A DNA stretch of 64,000 nt from Stenotrophomonas sp. 57 (GCF_030291075.1 NZ_CP127407.1:3408001-3472000); one strand, 5' to 3'. Positions 8,291 through 18,452 are shown, numbered from the stretch's first letter. The notes: generated by a model not told the origin, from the letters alone. A program made the numbers and translations.

Positions 8291-9520
8291 TCACGCCTGC
8301 GGTGGTAGCGGTGCCTTCTGCGGATCGGCGGGGATGACCTCGGTCGCCGCCACCGGCGCAGCCGCGCCCTCACCCGCCGGCTCCTGTTCCACCGGATCAA
8401 CATCGAACGGGGTACGGAACACCAGCGACGGCAGCAGCGTGGTCAACGCCGCGTAGAGCAGCAGCGCGCCGAACAGCACTGCAGGAATCTGGAAGCGTTC
8501 GCGCATGATCGCCGCCAGCACCAGGGTGAAGATCAGCGTCGGTGCCAGCGCCAGCGAGACCCGCAGGCTGCTGCGGAAGCTCTCGCCGAACATCACCCGG
8601 CGCTGCAACCAGACCACGCCGATGCGCAGCGGCAGCACCACCAGGGTGACCACGATGCCCAGCCCCAGCGCCTCGAAACTGAGCGCTTCACTGGGCACCT
8701 TGGTGCCGGCGTTGAAGAAGTAGAACGGCACGAAGAACGACGCGAACAGGCGCAGCGCGTGCAGGTTCTCGTGCGAGGCCAGCAGCGGCATGCGCTGGTG
8801 CAGCAGGCGCGCGACCAGCCCGGCGATGAACGCGCCGACCAGGTAATACACGCCCAGCAGATAGGTGATGTAGGCCGCCACCATGCCTACCATCACCAGC
8901 AGCGAGAATTCCGAGCCGGGGGCGTGCGGCGCCACCCAACGCCCCAGTGCGATGAACAGCAGGGGCAGGCCGACCATCATCGCCAGCAGGGCCAGGCTGG
9001 ACAGCGCCATGTGGCCCGGGTCACCGGCCTGCAGCACGATGAACAACGCCGCCAGCGCCAGCAGTTCGCCGGCGATGGCCTTGCTGGTCACCCAGAACCG
9101 CTCGTCTTCGCTCAGGCCCAGCCGTGACAGCGAATCCATGATGAAACCGGTGGAGGGCGTCAGCAGCGCCAGCGCCAACAGGCCGGCAGCCTGCCACGGC
9201 AATCCTGCGTAGCGCCAGGCCAGCCAGCCGACCCCGAACAAGGTCGCGCTGCGGATCACCAGGTGCGCCAGCAGCGGCCACATGCCCCGGCGCAGCGCCT
9301 GCAGGTCCACTTCCAGGCCAGCGAACAGGAACAGCGAGGAAATACCCAGCGTGGCCAGCAGGCCGATCACAGCATCGTGGGCCTGGTCGCCCAGCCAGAG
9401 CATGCCGATGATGCCGAACAGCAGGCAGGTCAGGGGTGCGGGCAGGCTGAAGCGCTGCAGCGCGCGCGGGATCACCAGCAGCGCGAAGATCAGCAGCAGG
9501 TAGATCAACTCATGGCTCAT
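8291..9520 (-). CDS. Cation/proton antiporter (CPA2 type, no RCK domain)
   Basis: This 409-residue membrane protein has about 11-13 hydrophobic helices and the Na/H-exchanger fold. Visible features are the LFLFAGLEVDL segment (about residues 62-72), TPSTGFIMDSL and a helix near SKAIAGELLALAAL. The YYLVGAFIAGLVARLL helix is next, and FFVPFYFFNAGTKVP matches the F-F-G segments of the family. Unlike the other antiporter in this window it has no C-terminal nucleotide-binding domain, only a short Pro/Ala-rich tail. It probably exchanges K+ or Na+ for protons across the inner membrane. The ATG at 9520 is used. Confidence 0.88.
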   Translation of the reverse strand: MSHELIYLLLIFALLVIPRALQRFSLPAPLTCLLFGIIGMLWLGDQAHDAVIGLLATLGISSLFLFAGLEVDLQALRRGMWPLLAHLVIRSATLFGVGWLAWRYAGLPWQAAGLLALALLTPSTGFIMDSLSRLGLSEDERFWVTSKAIAGELLALAALFIVLQAGDPGHMALSSLALLAMMVGLPLLFIALGRWVAPHAPGSEFSLLVMVGMVAAYITYLLGVYYLVGAFIAGLVARLLHQRMPLLASHENLHALRLFASFFVPFYFFNAGTKVPSEALSFEALGLGIVVTLVVLPLRIGVVWLQRRVMFGESFRSSLRVSLALAPTLIFTLVLAAIMRERFQIPAVLFGALLLYAALTTLLPSLVFRTPFDVDPVEQEPAGEGAAAPVAATEVIPADPQKAPLPPQA

Positions 9521-9606
9521 CGGGGTCTTCCGTGGGTTTCGAACGCGCGCAGGATGCGCGCGCCGAACCGATCCGGCAAGCCGCCCATGAATGGCCCCCG
9601 GTTACC

Positions 9607-10518
9607 TCATCCGATCAGCCCATCGGCGATCCGGCCCACCTGGGCCAGCACCGTGGCGCGCTGCTCGTTGCTGATCGCAACGGACTGCAGATAGGCAGTC
9701 AGCACCCATGGTGCGCCGCCTGCCCGCGGCCACAGCACGGCAATATCGTTGCGTGCATCCTCGCCGTTGCTGCCGGTCTTGTCGCCCACCCGCCAGCGCT
9801 TGCCCAGGCCCGCGCGCAGGCAGGCATCGCCGGTCTCGTTGTCGATCAGCCAGTCAGCCAGCTGCTGTCGCGATGCCGGCTGCAGCACCTCACCCAGGAC
9901 AACGCGCTGCAGCGAACCAGCCATCGCCGCCGGCGTGGTGGTGTCGCGTGGATCGCCTTCTGCAAAGCTGTTCATTTCCGGCTCCAGACGATCGCTGCGG
10001 CTCACCGTATCGCCGCTGGCGCGCAGGAAGGCAGTCACCGCAGGCGGGCCACCGATCACACCAAACAGCAGGTTGGCAGCAGTGTTGTCGCTGGTGATGA
10101 TCGTGGCCCGGCACAGGTCGCGCACGGTCATGTCTTTGCCGACGTGGCGCCGGGTCACTGGCGCATGCGAGAGCAGGTCGGCCTCTCGCACCGGCACGCG
10201 GCGGTCGAGCAGCGCCGGCGCGCGCTCGGCCTGGCTGAGCACCGTGGCGGCCAGCATGCTCTTGAAGGTGCTGCACATCGGGAAACGCTCGTCCTGGCGA
10301 TAGCCGACGCGGCGACCGCTCGCGGTGTCGAGCAGGGTCACGCCCAAGCGACCGGCGCAGGCCTTTTCCAGCGCCGCGAAGTCGGTGGCGGCAGTGATGG
10401 CGGTATCGGCCGAGGCGGCGGCCGGGGGCGTGACCGCCGCGCGCGCCAGCAATGGCAGGGCAAGCGAAGAGGCAACGGCAACAGCACTGGAGTGCAGGAA
10501 TCGGCGACGGGCAAGCAT
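9607..10518 (-). CDS. blaL2: Class A beta-lactamase, L2 type
   Basis: This inducible periplasmic serine beta-lactamase hydrolyses penicillins and cephalosporins. The 303-residue precursor has a twin-arginine leader (RRRFLH, residues 4-9, with cleavage near LLARA-A), which fits the reported Tat export of L2. Class A motifs are all present: S83-T-F-K86 (Ambler 70-73), S143-D-N (130-132), E179 in EPEMN (166-170) and K247-T-G (234-236). It is divergent from ampR across 175 bp. The AGGAGA ribosome site is 7 bp before the ATG. Expression is expected to be controlled by AmpR responding to peptidoglycan fragments. I am confident of L2 but cannot name the allele. Confidence 0.96.
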   Translation of the reverse strand: MLARRRFLHSSAVAVASSLALPLLARAAVTPPAAASADTAITAATDFAALEKACAGRLGVTLLDTASGRRVGYRQDERFPMCSTFKSMLAATVLSQAERAPALLDRRVPVREADLLSHAPVTRRHVGKDMTVRDLCRATIITSDNTAANLLFGVIGGPPAVTAFLRASGDTVSRSDRLEPEMNSFAEGDPRDTTTPAAMAGSLQRVVLGEVLQPASRQQLADWLIDNETGDACLRAGLGKRWRVGDKTGSNGEDARNDIAVLWPRAGGAPWVLTAYLQSVAISNEQRATVLAQVGRIADGLIG

Positions 10519-10601
10519 GCGGGGTTCTCCTGATGACCGCTCGATTATTGAAATCGGTTACCGGGGTGACCAGCACGAAATTTCAGCGGGAGCCATCAGG
10601 A

Positions 10602-10636
10602 AATCTCATGCCTTTGGCAATCAATCCATTGAGATT
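10602..10636. promoter_or_regulatory. Candidate AmpR operator in the blaL2-ampR gap
   Basis: The arms AATCTCA (10602-10608) and TGAGATT (10630-10636) form a perfect 7-bp inverted repeat across 21 bp, in the middle of the divergent gap. LysR-type regulators usually bind such interrupted dyads between their own gene and the target. The arm sequence is not identical to the enterobacterial AmpR box as I recall it, so assignment rests on position and symmetry. Confidence 0.5.
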
Positions 10637-10693
10637 CCAGACAACCCGCTGCAGAGAGTACGATCCGTCATCATCCTGGCTCACGACTCACCC

Positions 10694-11557
10694 ATGCTGC
10701 ACCCTACCCTGCCCCTGAATGCGCTGCGCGCCTTCGAGGCGGCTGCACGCCACCAGAATTTCACCCGCGCCGCGCTGGAGCTGTGCGTCAGCCAGGCCGC
10801 GCTGAGCCACCAGATCCGCGGGCTGGAGGACCGGCTCGGCATCCGCCTGTTCCATCGGCTGCCACGTGGCGTTGCCCTCACCGATGAAGGTGCCGCGCTG
10901 TACCCGGTGCTCAACGAATCGTTCGAGCGCATCTCGGCCAGCATCGCCCGCTACACCGGTGGCCCGGCGCGCGAGGTGCTGACCCTGGGCGTGGTCGGCA
11001 CCTTCGCCACCGGCTGGCTGCTGCCACGGCTGGCCGCGTTCGAGAGCGCGCATCCGGACATCGAGCTGCGCCTGCAGACCCACAACAACCGCATCGACCT
11101 GGCCGGTGAAGGGCTGGACCTGGCGATCCGCTTCGGTGATGGCGACTGGCAGGGCCAGGCCTGCACCGCGATCCTCGATGCGCCGTTCGCGCCACTGTGC
11201 GCACCGGCACTGGCACGGCGCCTGAAGCAGCCCCGTGACCTGGGCACGCTGCCGCTGCTGCGCTCCTACCGCAGCGACGAATGGCCGCGCTGGTTGCAGG
11301 CGGCGGGGGTCAGTGGCGTGGAAGCGCGCGGGCCGGTGTTCGATTCCTCGTTGACGGTGGCGATGGCCGCCGCTGGCGGAGCTGGGGTAGCGCTGCTGCC
11401 GCTGTGCATGTTCGAGCAGGAACTTGCCGAAGGTCGTTTGCTGCAGCCGTTCAGCACCACGCTGGATCTGGGGCGCTACTGGCTGACGCGGCTGCGCTCG
11501 CGCGCCGAGCGCGAGCCGGCAAAGCGCTTTCGCGAATGGTTGCAGGCGCAGGGGTGA
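10694..11557 (+). CDS. ampR: LysR-family regulator of beta-lactamase, AmpR
   Basis: AmpR represses or activates beta-lactamase genes depending on whether UDP-MurNAc-pentapeptide or anhydro-muropeptides are bound. The 287-residue protein has the LysR N-terminal winged helix (LNALRAFEAAARHQNFTRAALELCVSQAALSHQIRGLE) and a substrate-binding domain from about residue 90. Other characteristic pieces are LTLGVVGTFATGWLLPRLAAF, LAIRFGDGDW and GVALLPLCMF. Start: the frame is open upstream, but the ATG at 10694 gives the conserved MLHPTLPLNALRAF beginning. Divergent pairing with blaL2 is the standard arrangement in S. maltophilia, where AmpR also influences the unlinked L1 enzyme. Confidence 0.95.
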   Translation: MLHPTLPLNALRAFEAAARHQNFTRAALELCVSQAALSHQIRGLEDRLGIRLFHRLPRGVALTDEGAALYPVLNESFERISASIARYTGGPAREVLTLGVVGTFATGWLLPRLAAFESAHPDIELRLQTHNNRIDLAGEGLDLAIRFGDGDWQGQACTAILDAPFAPLCAPALARRLKQPRDLGTLPLLRSYRSDEWPRWLQAAGVSGVEARGPVFDSSLTVAMAAAGGAGVALLPLCMFEQELAEGRLLQPFSTTLDLGRYWLTRLRSRAEREPAKRFREWLQAQG

Positions 11558-11558
11558 T

Positions 11559-11636
11559 GTAGAGCCGAGCCCACGCTCGGCTGCTTCGTGTTCAATGCCG
11601 CGCTGCGCGCGCAAGCCGAGCATGGCTCGGCTCTAC
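11559..11636. repeat. SMAG-type palindrome dimer
   Basis: A complete dimer: GTAGAGCCGAGCCC...GCTCGGC on the left and GCCGAGCATGGCTCGGCTCTAC on the right, in opposite orientation across about 30 bp. It starts 2 bp after the ampR stop. Confidence 0.9.
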
Positions 11637-11647
11637 AAGAAAGCCAG

Positions 11648-11668
11648 CCGGCCCGCGGCCGGCACTAC
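11648..11668 (-). repeat. SMAG-type palindrome (GTAGTGCCGGCC class)
   Basis: The minus strand reads GTAGTGCCGGCCGCGGGCCGG. It abuts the end of the ABC-F gene. Confidence 0.8.
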
Positions 11669-11671
11669 CGG

Positions 11672-13537
<1,866 letters not shown>

Positions 13538-13872
13538 CGGGGGAGGCGTCCATATAACCGAATGGAATGTGCTGGTGAGCACTGTTCCTGCGACGCAATT
13601 CTAACGTTAACGAATACTTGACGCGCCCCGGGATGCGCAGTGGCCGACGTTCCTCTCTCCCACGTCCTCGCCGCGCGCGTCCCGGGTCTCCTCCCCGCCG
13701 GTGCCGGTCCTGGCTAAATTGTTGCTGCTGCAACGTTTTTTTCGGTGACCGGCATTTGACAGGCACTGAATATCCCGTTAATTGCTGTATTGCGCACCGC
13801 AACAACCGCCGTCCGCCTCACCCCCGTGATGTCGAGTCCGGTGCCGCCCCCGCCAACCGGAGCCCCATCCCG
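13538..13872. other. Divergent intergenic region between the ABC-F gene and a TonB receptor
   Basis: This 335-bp stretch has no credible gene. It contains a small GTTGC-TGCT-GCAAC palindrome near 13720, a T-run (about 13737-13742), and a promoter-like sequence listed separately. It probably carries the promoters for both divergent genes. Confidence 0.6.
13756..13784 (+). promoter_or_regulatory. Possible sigma-70 promoter of the TonB receptor
   Basis: TTGACA at 13756-13761 is a perfect -35 hexamer. TAATTG follows after 17 bp as a weak -10. The receptor ATG is about 90 bp further downstream. Confidence 0.45.
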
Positions 13873-16260
13873 ATGACCCGCAAGACCAGCCTGATCGCCG
13901 CCGCCGTCGCTGTCGCACTCGGTGGCTCTCCGTTCCTTGCCGCTGCCCAGCAGGCCGGCACCGCCGCCAATACCCTGGACACGGTGATCGTCACCGGCAC
14001 CCGCGTGGCCGACCGCACGGTCGCCGAATCGCAGTCGCCGATCGACATCATCACCCCTGAAGTGCTGCAGTCCACCGGCACCAGTGAGCTGGCCACCGCA
14101 CTGTCGCGCGCCCTGCCCTCGCTGAACTTCCCGCGCCCGGCCTTGACCGACGGCACCAGTGGCGTGCGCCCGGCGCAGCTGCGCGGCCTGTCGCCGGACC
14201 AGGTGCTGGTGCTGGTCAACGGCAAGCGCCGCCACACCTCGGCGATGATCAACGTCAACGGCAGCATCGGCCGTGGCTCGTCGGCGGTGGACATCAATGC
14301 GATCCCGATCGCCGCCATCGAGCGCGTGGAAGTGCTGCGCGACGGTGCGTCGGCACAGTACGGCTCGGACGCCATTGCAGGCGTCATCAACATCGTGCTC
14401 AAGGGCAGCGGCCGTGGCGGCAGCCTGGCCGTGGACTACGGCCAGTACTCGGCCGGTGACGGCAACAAGTACCAGCTCTCCGGCGATACCGGCGTCGAGT
14501 TCGGCAACGGCCGTGGTCGCGTGCACGTGGCTGGCCAGATCAGCCAGCAGGACGAGAGCAACCGCGCCGGCCCGTACCGCGGCGCCACGCCGAACACCGG
14601 CAACTTCCCCAGCATCGGCCAGAAGACCTTCATCGTCGGCGACCCGCGCGTGGATGCCACCGCCGCTTCGGCCAACGCCAGCTTCGACTTCAGCGACCAC
14701 GTGACAGGCTACGCCAGCGCGCTGCTGAGCAACCGCGACATCACCTCGTTCGCGTTCTACCGCTCGCGCAACCACAGCGGGCAGAGCGCACTGCTGGCGC
14801 AGACCTACCCGGATGGCTACGTGCCGGAGATCAACCAGTATTCCAAGGACCGTTCGCTGGTGGCCGGAGTCAAGGGCAACACCGACAACGGCTGGACCTG
14901 GGACCTGAGCCTGAACCATGGCGAGAACACCCTCGATTTCCACACCCGCAACAGCATCAACTACAGCCTCGGCGCGACCAGCCCGCGCTCGTTCTACGAC
15001 GGCACGCTGAAGTACCAGCAGGACATCTTCAACGCCGACCTGACCAAGTCGCTGGACTGGGGCCTGGCCTACCCGGTCACGCTGTCCTTCGGCGGTGAGT
15101 ACCGCAAGGAGAAGTGGGACCAGAATCCGGGCGAACTGAACTCGTACACCGGCAGTGGCGCGCAGGGCTTCGCGGGCTTCACCCCGACCAATGAAGTGCA
15201 TGCCGACCGCCACAACTACGCGGTCTATGCCGGCCTGGAAGCGGACCTGACCGAGAAGTTCTCCGCCGGCATCACAGGCCGCTACGAGGACTACTCGGAC
15301 TTCGGCGACCGCTTCTCGGGCAAGCTGTCGGCGCGCTACGCACTCACCGACAAGGTCGCGCTGCGGGCCACTGCCTCCAGCGGCTTCCGTGCACCATCGC
15401 TGGCGCAGCAGGGCTACCAGGCGGTCACCAGCCAGTTCCTCAACGGCGTGTTCGTCGAGCGTGGCACCTTCCCGACCACCAGCCCGGCCGCTCAGGCGCT
15501 GGGCGCCTCGCCGCTGAAGGCCGAGACCTCCACCTCCTACAGCCTGGGCCTGGTGCTGCAGCCGGTCGACCGCCTGTACATCACCGTCGATGCTTACCAG
15601 ATCGACATTGATGACCGCATCGCATTGTCGTCCAGCATCACCACCAACGCCGCCACCAGCGCGCTGCTGGGCACCCTCGGCCTGCCGCAGGTGACCGCGT
15701 TCTCCTACTTCACCAACGGCCTGGATACGCGCACCCGTGGCGTCGACTTCGTGTCCAGCTACACGGTGCCCTTCAGTGCCAGCAGCCTGGAACTGACCGC
15801 CGCCTACAGCTACAACGACACCGAAGTGCGCCGCATCGGCGGCACCCCGGCGGTGTTTGGCACGCTGGGCCTGACCCAGTCGCTGATCGGCCGTGATGAG
15901 ATCGGCCGCATCGAGGACAGCTATCCGCGCGACAAGGCGATCCTGAGCGGCACCTGGCGTTCGGACCACTGGGAACTCGGCCTGGCCGCCACCCGCTACG
16001 GCAAGTTCACCGTGCGCAACTCGGCCACCGCGCTGCGCGACCAGACCTACGGCGATGCCTGGGTGGTGGATGCCTCGGCCAGCTACAAGCCGAGCAGCAA
16101 CTGGACGCTGACCGTGGGCGCAGACAACCTGCTGGACAAGTACCCGGACCGTACCGAAGACCTGCAGAACTCGACCTTCGGCATGCTGCCGTACAGCAAC
16201 TACTCGCCGTTCGGCTTCAACGGCGCGTATGTGTACGGGCGGATCAAGTACACCTGGTAA
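13873..16260 (+). CDS. TonB-dependent outer-membrane receptor (paralogue 1)
   Basis: This 795-residue outer-membrane beta-barrel imports an unknown ligand with energy from TonB. The signal peptide is residues 1-26 (ending FLAAAQQ). A TonB-box-like DTVIVTGTR follows, then the plug domain with the conserved QLRGLSPDQVLVLVNGKRRH block and RIEVLRDGASAQYGSDAIAGVINIVL. The barrel ends ...VYGRIKYTW with an aromatic C-terminal residue. The frame is open upstream, but the ATG at 13873 immediately precedes the signal peptide. It strongly resembles the second receptor at 33436 in the plug. No SusD-like or siderophore genes flank it, so the substrate is open. Confidence 0.92.
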   Translation: MTRKTSLIAAAVAVALGGSPFLAAAQQAGTAANTLDTVIVTGTRVADRTVAESQSPIDIITPEVLQSTGTSELATALSRALPSLNFPRPALTDGTSGVRPAQLRGLSPDQVLVLVNGKRRHTSAMINVNGSIGRGSSAVDINAIPIAAIERVEVLRDGASAQYGSDAIAGVINIVLKGSGRGGSLAVDYGQYSAGDGNKYQLSGDTGVEFGNGRGRVHVAGQISQQDESNRAGPYRGATPNTGNFPSIGQKTFIVGDPRVDATAASANASFDFSDHVTGYASALLSNRDITSFAFYRSRNHSGQSALLAQTYPDGYVPEINQYSKDRSLVAGVKGNTDNGWTWDLSLNHGENTLDFHTRNSINYSLGATSPRSFYDGTLKYQQDIFNADLTKSLDWGLAYPVTLSFGGEYRKEKWDQNPGELNSYTGSGAQGFAGFTPTNEVHADRHNYAVYAGLEADLTEKFSAGITGRYEDYSDFGDRFSGKLSARYALTDKVALRATASSGFRAPSLAQQGYQAVTSQFLNGVFVERGTFPTTSPAAQALGASPLKAETSTSYSLGLVLQPVDRLYITVDAYQIDIDDRIALSSSITTNAATSALLGTLGLPQVTAFSYFTNGLDTRTRGVDFVSSYTVPFSASSLELTAAYSYNDTEVRRIGGTPAVFGTLGLTQSLIGRDEIGRIEDSYPRDKAILSGTWRSDHWELGLAATRYGKFTVRNSATALRDQTYGDAWVVDASASYKPSSNWTLTVGADNLLDKYPDRTEDLQNSTFGMLPYSNYSPFGFNGAYVYGRIKYTW

Positions 16261-16281
16261 GTGCTGGCGGGCGGTTCCTTG

Positions 16282-16306
16282 GTAGTGCCGGCCTCTGGCC
16301 GGCAAC
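16282..16306 (+). repeat. SMAG-type palindrome (GTAGTGCCGGCC class)
   Basis: GTAGTGCCGGCC and GGCCGGCA surround a 3-4 nt loop. It lies just after the TonB receptor stop. Confidence 0.8.
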
Positions 16307-16314
16307 TCCCTGGT

Positions 16315-16356
16315 GGGGTCAGATCCCTTTTCCTTCGGGAAAAAGGATCTGACCCC
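16315..16356. repeat. GGGTC-R-GATCC palindrome, copy 2
   Basis: GGGGTCAGATCC arms pair through an 18-19 bp stem around TTCG. Neither side has a clear T-run. It may still act as a processing or termination hairpin after the receptor gene. Confidence 0.75.
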
Positions 16357-16430
16357 ATTCGCATTTAGGGTTTGCCGTATCTGGCCTCATCGGTGAAAAT
16401 CGGGACACCCCCGATTTCCTGCGAGTGCCG

Positions 16431-18128
16431 ATGCACCATGACACCGACCTGATCAACATCGTTGCCGTTGGCCTGGGGCTCGCCTTCATCTTCGGCGCGC
16501 TGGCCAACAAGCTCCGCTTGTCTCCCCTGGTCGGTTACCTGGTTGCTGGCATCTGCGTAGGCCCGTTTACCCCCGGCTTCGTCGCCGACCAGGCGCTGGC
16601 CAACCAGTTGGCCGAGCTGGGCGTGATGCTGCTGATGTTCGGCGTCGGCCTGCACTTCTCGCTGAAGGACCTGATGGCGGTCAAGGCCATCGCCATCCCC
16701 GGCGCCATCGGCCAGATCGCGGTGGCCACCCTGCTCGGCTGGGGCGTGGCCTCGCTGATGGGCTGGCCGGCGATCCATGGCGTCATCTTCGGTTTCTCGC
16801 TGGCCACCGCCAGTACCGTGGTGCTGCTGCGGGCGATGGAGGAACGCCGTCTGCTGGAGACGATGCGCGGCAAGATCGCGGTCGGCTGGCTGATCGTGGA
16901 AGACCTGGCCTGCGTGCTGGCACTGGTGATGATGCCGGTGATGGCCGGCGTGTTCGGCCCCGATGCAGCCAAGGAATCGCACTCGCTGGGCAGCGTGCTG
17001 GCCGACATCGGCTGGACCTTCGTGCAGCTGGGCCTGTTCGTGGCGGTGATGCTGGTGGTCGGACGCCGGGTCATTCCGTGGATCCTGGAGCGTATCGCCG
17101 GCACCGGCTCGCGCGAGCTGTTCACCCTGTCGGTGCTGGCGATCGCGCTGGGCGTGGCGTTCGGCTCGGCCATGTTGTTCGGCGTCTCCTTCGCGCTGGG
17201 CGCGTTCTTCGCCGGCATGCTGCTCAACGAATCAGAGCTGAGCCATAAGGCCGCGCACGATTCGCTGCCGCTGCGCGATGCGTTCGCGGTGCTGTTCTTC
17301 GTCTCGGTCGGCATGCTGTTCGATCCCAACATCCTCATCCAGCACCCGTGGCAGGTGCTGGCCACGGTGCTGATCATCATGTTCGGCAAGTCGGCCGCCG
17401 CATTCTTCATCGTGCGTGCGTTCGGTCACCCGACCAGCACCGCGCTGACCATCTCGGCCAGCCTGGCGCAGATCGGCGAGTTCGCCTTCATCATCGCCGG
17501 CCTGGGCGTGGCGCTGCAGATCCTGCCGAAGGAAGGCCAGTCGCTGGTGCTGGCCGGTGCGTTGGTGTCGATCATGCTCAACCCATTGGTGTTCGGCCTG
17601 CTCGATCGCTGGCAGGCCAAACAGGAGCAATCGCCCCAGGCCGCCGAACCCGAAGAGGCCACCGGTCCCTCGCGCGACCTGCATGACCATGCCATCGTCA
17701 TTGGTTACGGCCGGGTCGGCAGCGAACTGGCGCAGGTGCTGCGCGACCGTGGCGTGCCGGTGCTGGTGATCGATGACAACAAGGAACACGTCGAACAGGC
17801 GCACGCCAAGGGCCTGGCGGCGATCCGCGGCAGCGCCGCCGCCGACCGGGTATTGGCCGAGGCCCATCCGGAGCGCGCCAAGATCGCGGTGCTGGCCATT
17901 CCTCAGCCGCTGGAGGCCGGTGAGGCGCTGGCGAAGCTGCGGGCGATCAACCCGGACCTGACCCTGCTGGCGCGCGCGCACAGCGATGCGGAAGTGAAGC
18001 ATCTGCTGGAACATGGTGCCGATGGCACGGTGATGGCCGAGCGCGAGCTGGCCTATTCGCTGGCGGAGATGATCATGTCCACGCCGCCGTACCGGAACCT
18101 GGGGCAGCACAGCATTCCGGTGGTGTGA
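16431..18128 (+). CDS. Kef/YbaL-type cation:proton antiporter with NAD-binding domain
   Basis: This 565-residue inner-membrane antiporter probably exports K+ or another cation. The N-terminal part (to about residue 390) has around 12 transmembrane helices with family features such as LMLFGVGLHFSLKDL and FSLATASTVVLLRAMEER. The segments ALGAFFAGMLLNESELSH and FAVLFFVSVGMLFDP are also characteristic. After a Pro/Glu linker comes a TrkA-N/RCK domain (HAIVIGYGRVGSELAQVLRDRG, then VLVIDDN), which normally senses NAD(H) or glutathione state. It resembles E. coli YbaL more than KefB or KefC. I use the ATG at 16431; a GTG two codons earlier is possible. Confidence 0.9.
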   Translation: MHHDTDLINIVAVGLGLAFIFGALANKLRLSPLVGYLVAGICVGPFTPGFVADQALANQLAELGVMLLMFGVGLHFSLKDLMAVKAIAIPGAIGQIAVATLLGWGVASLMGWPAIHGVIFGFSLATASTVVLLRAMEERRLLETMRGKIAVGWLIVEDLACVLALVMMPVMAGVFGPDAAKESHSLGSVLADIGWTFVQLGLFVAVMLVVGRRVIPWILERIAGTGSRELFTLSVLAIALGVAFGSAMLFGVSFALGAFFAGMLLNESELSHKAAHDSLPLRDAFAVLFFVSVGMLFDPNILIQHPWQVLATVLIIMFGKSAAAFFIVRAFGHPTSTALTISASLAQIGEFAFIIAGLGVALQILPKEGQSLVLAGALVSIMLNPLVFGLLDRWQAKQEQSPQAAEPEEATGPSRDLHDHAIVIGYGRVGSELAQVLRDRGVPVLVIDDNKEHVEQAHAKGLAAIRGSAAADRVLAEAHPERAKIAVLAIPQPLEAGEALAKLRAINPDLTLLARAHSDAEVKHLLEHGADGTVMAERELAYSLAEMIMSTPPYRNLGQHSIPVV

Positions 18129-18137
18129 GGGGTGTGG

Positions 18138-18163
18138 GTGCGGCAGGGCTTGCAGCCCTGCAC
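18138..18163 (+). repeat. Palindrome GTGCGGCAGGGCT/AGCCCTGCAC
   Basis: A short inverted repeat around a 2-nt loop. It resembles the one at 29979, which carries a GTAG head; here the head reads GGTG. Confidence 0.65.
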
Positions 18164-18170
18164 CTGCCAA

Positions 18171-18215
18171 GGCAACGGCAAAGGCAAAGGCAAAAGCAAA
18201 GGCAAAGGCAAAAGC
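18171..18215 (+). repeat. GGCAAA hexanucleotide tandem tract
   Basis: About 7.5 units of GGCAAA with three imperfect units (GGCAAC, AGCAAA and a partial AGC). It lies 20 bp upstream of the composite hairpin element, copy A. A similar tract lies beside copy B. Confidence 0.85.
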
Positions 18216-18235
18216 TGACTATCCGTGGGATGGCA

Positions 18236-18329
18236 GGGTAGGTCCGGCTGCAGGGGACGCCGTGAATCCGTCCATGGAGGCTCGGTCGCACCATCCATGG
18301 CGCTCACGCCCCTGCAACCGGACCCACCC
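18236..18329 (+). repeat. Composite nested-hairpin element, copy A
   Basis: The outer arms (18236-18256 and 18309-18329) pair at 19 of 21 positions. Between them lie the conserved core ACGCCGTGAATCCGTCC and an inner imperfect hairpin around CATCCATG. The tail at 18331-18364 (TTCGACAGATTCCTGCG, then ATCTGTCGGAA) forms a further hairpin and recurs next to copy C. Confidence 0.8.
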
Positions 18330-18376
18330 CGCCTTCGACAGATTCCTGCGATCTGTCGGAACGGCGTTCTGCTCTG

Positions 18377-18400
18377 GTAGGTGCCGACCTGGGTCGACAC
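18377..18400 (+). repeat. SMAG-type palindrome (GTAGGTGCCGACC class)
   Basis: GTAGGTGCCGACC is followed by GGGTCGACAC. It sits at the 3' end of composite element A, and an equivalent palindrome sits at the matching end of copy C. Confidence 0.75.
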
Positions 18401-18410
18401 GTCGGCGCAT

Positions 18411-18449
18411 GGGTCGGATCCGTTTTCCACAGGAAAACGGATCCGACCC
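18411..18449. repeat. GGGTC-R-GATCC palindrome, copy 3
   Basis: A perfect 18-bp stem (GGGTCGGATCCGTTTTCC and its complement) around a 3-nt loop. It is the most symmetrical of the three copies. Confidence 0.8.
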
Positions 18450-18452
18450 CGA

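Noticed and set aside
13714..16305. 863-codon open frame opposite the first TonB receptor
   Set aside because: It is antisense to a receptor with full signal peptide, plug and barrel features and has no domain of its own.
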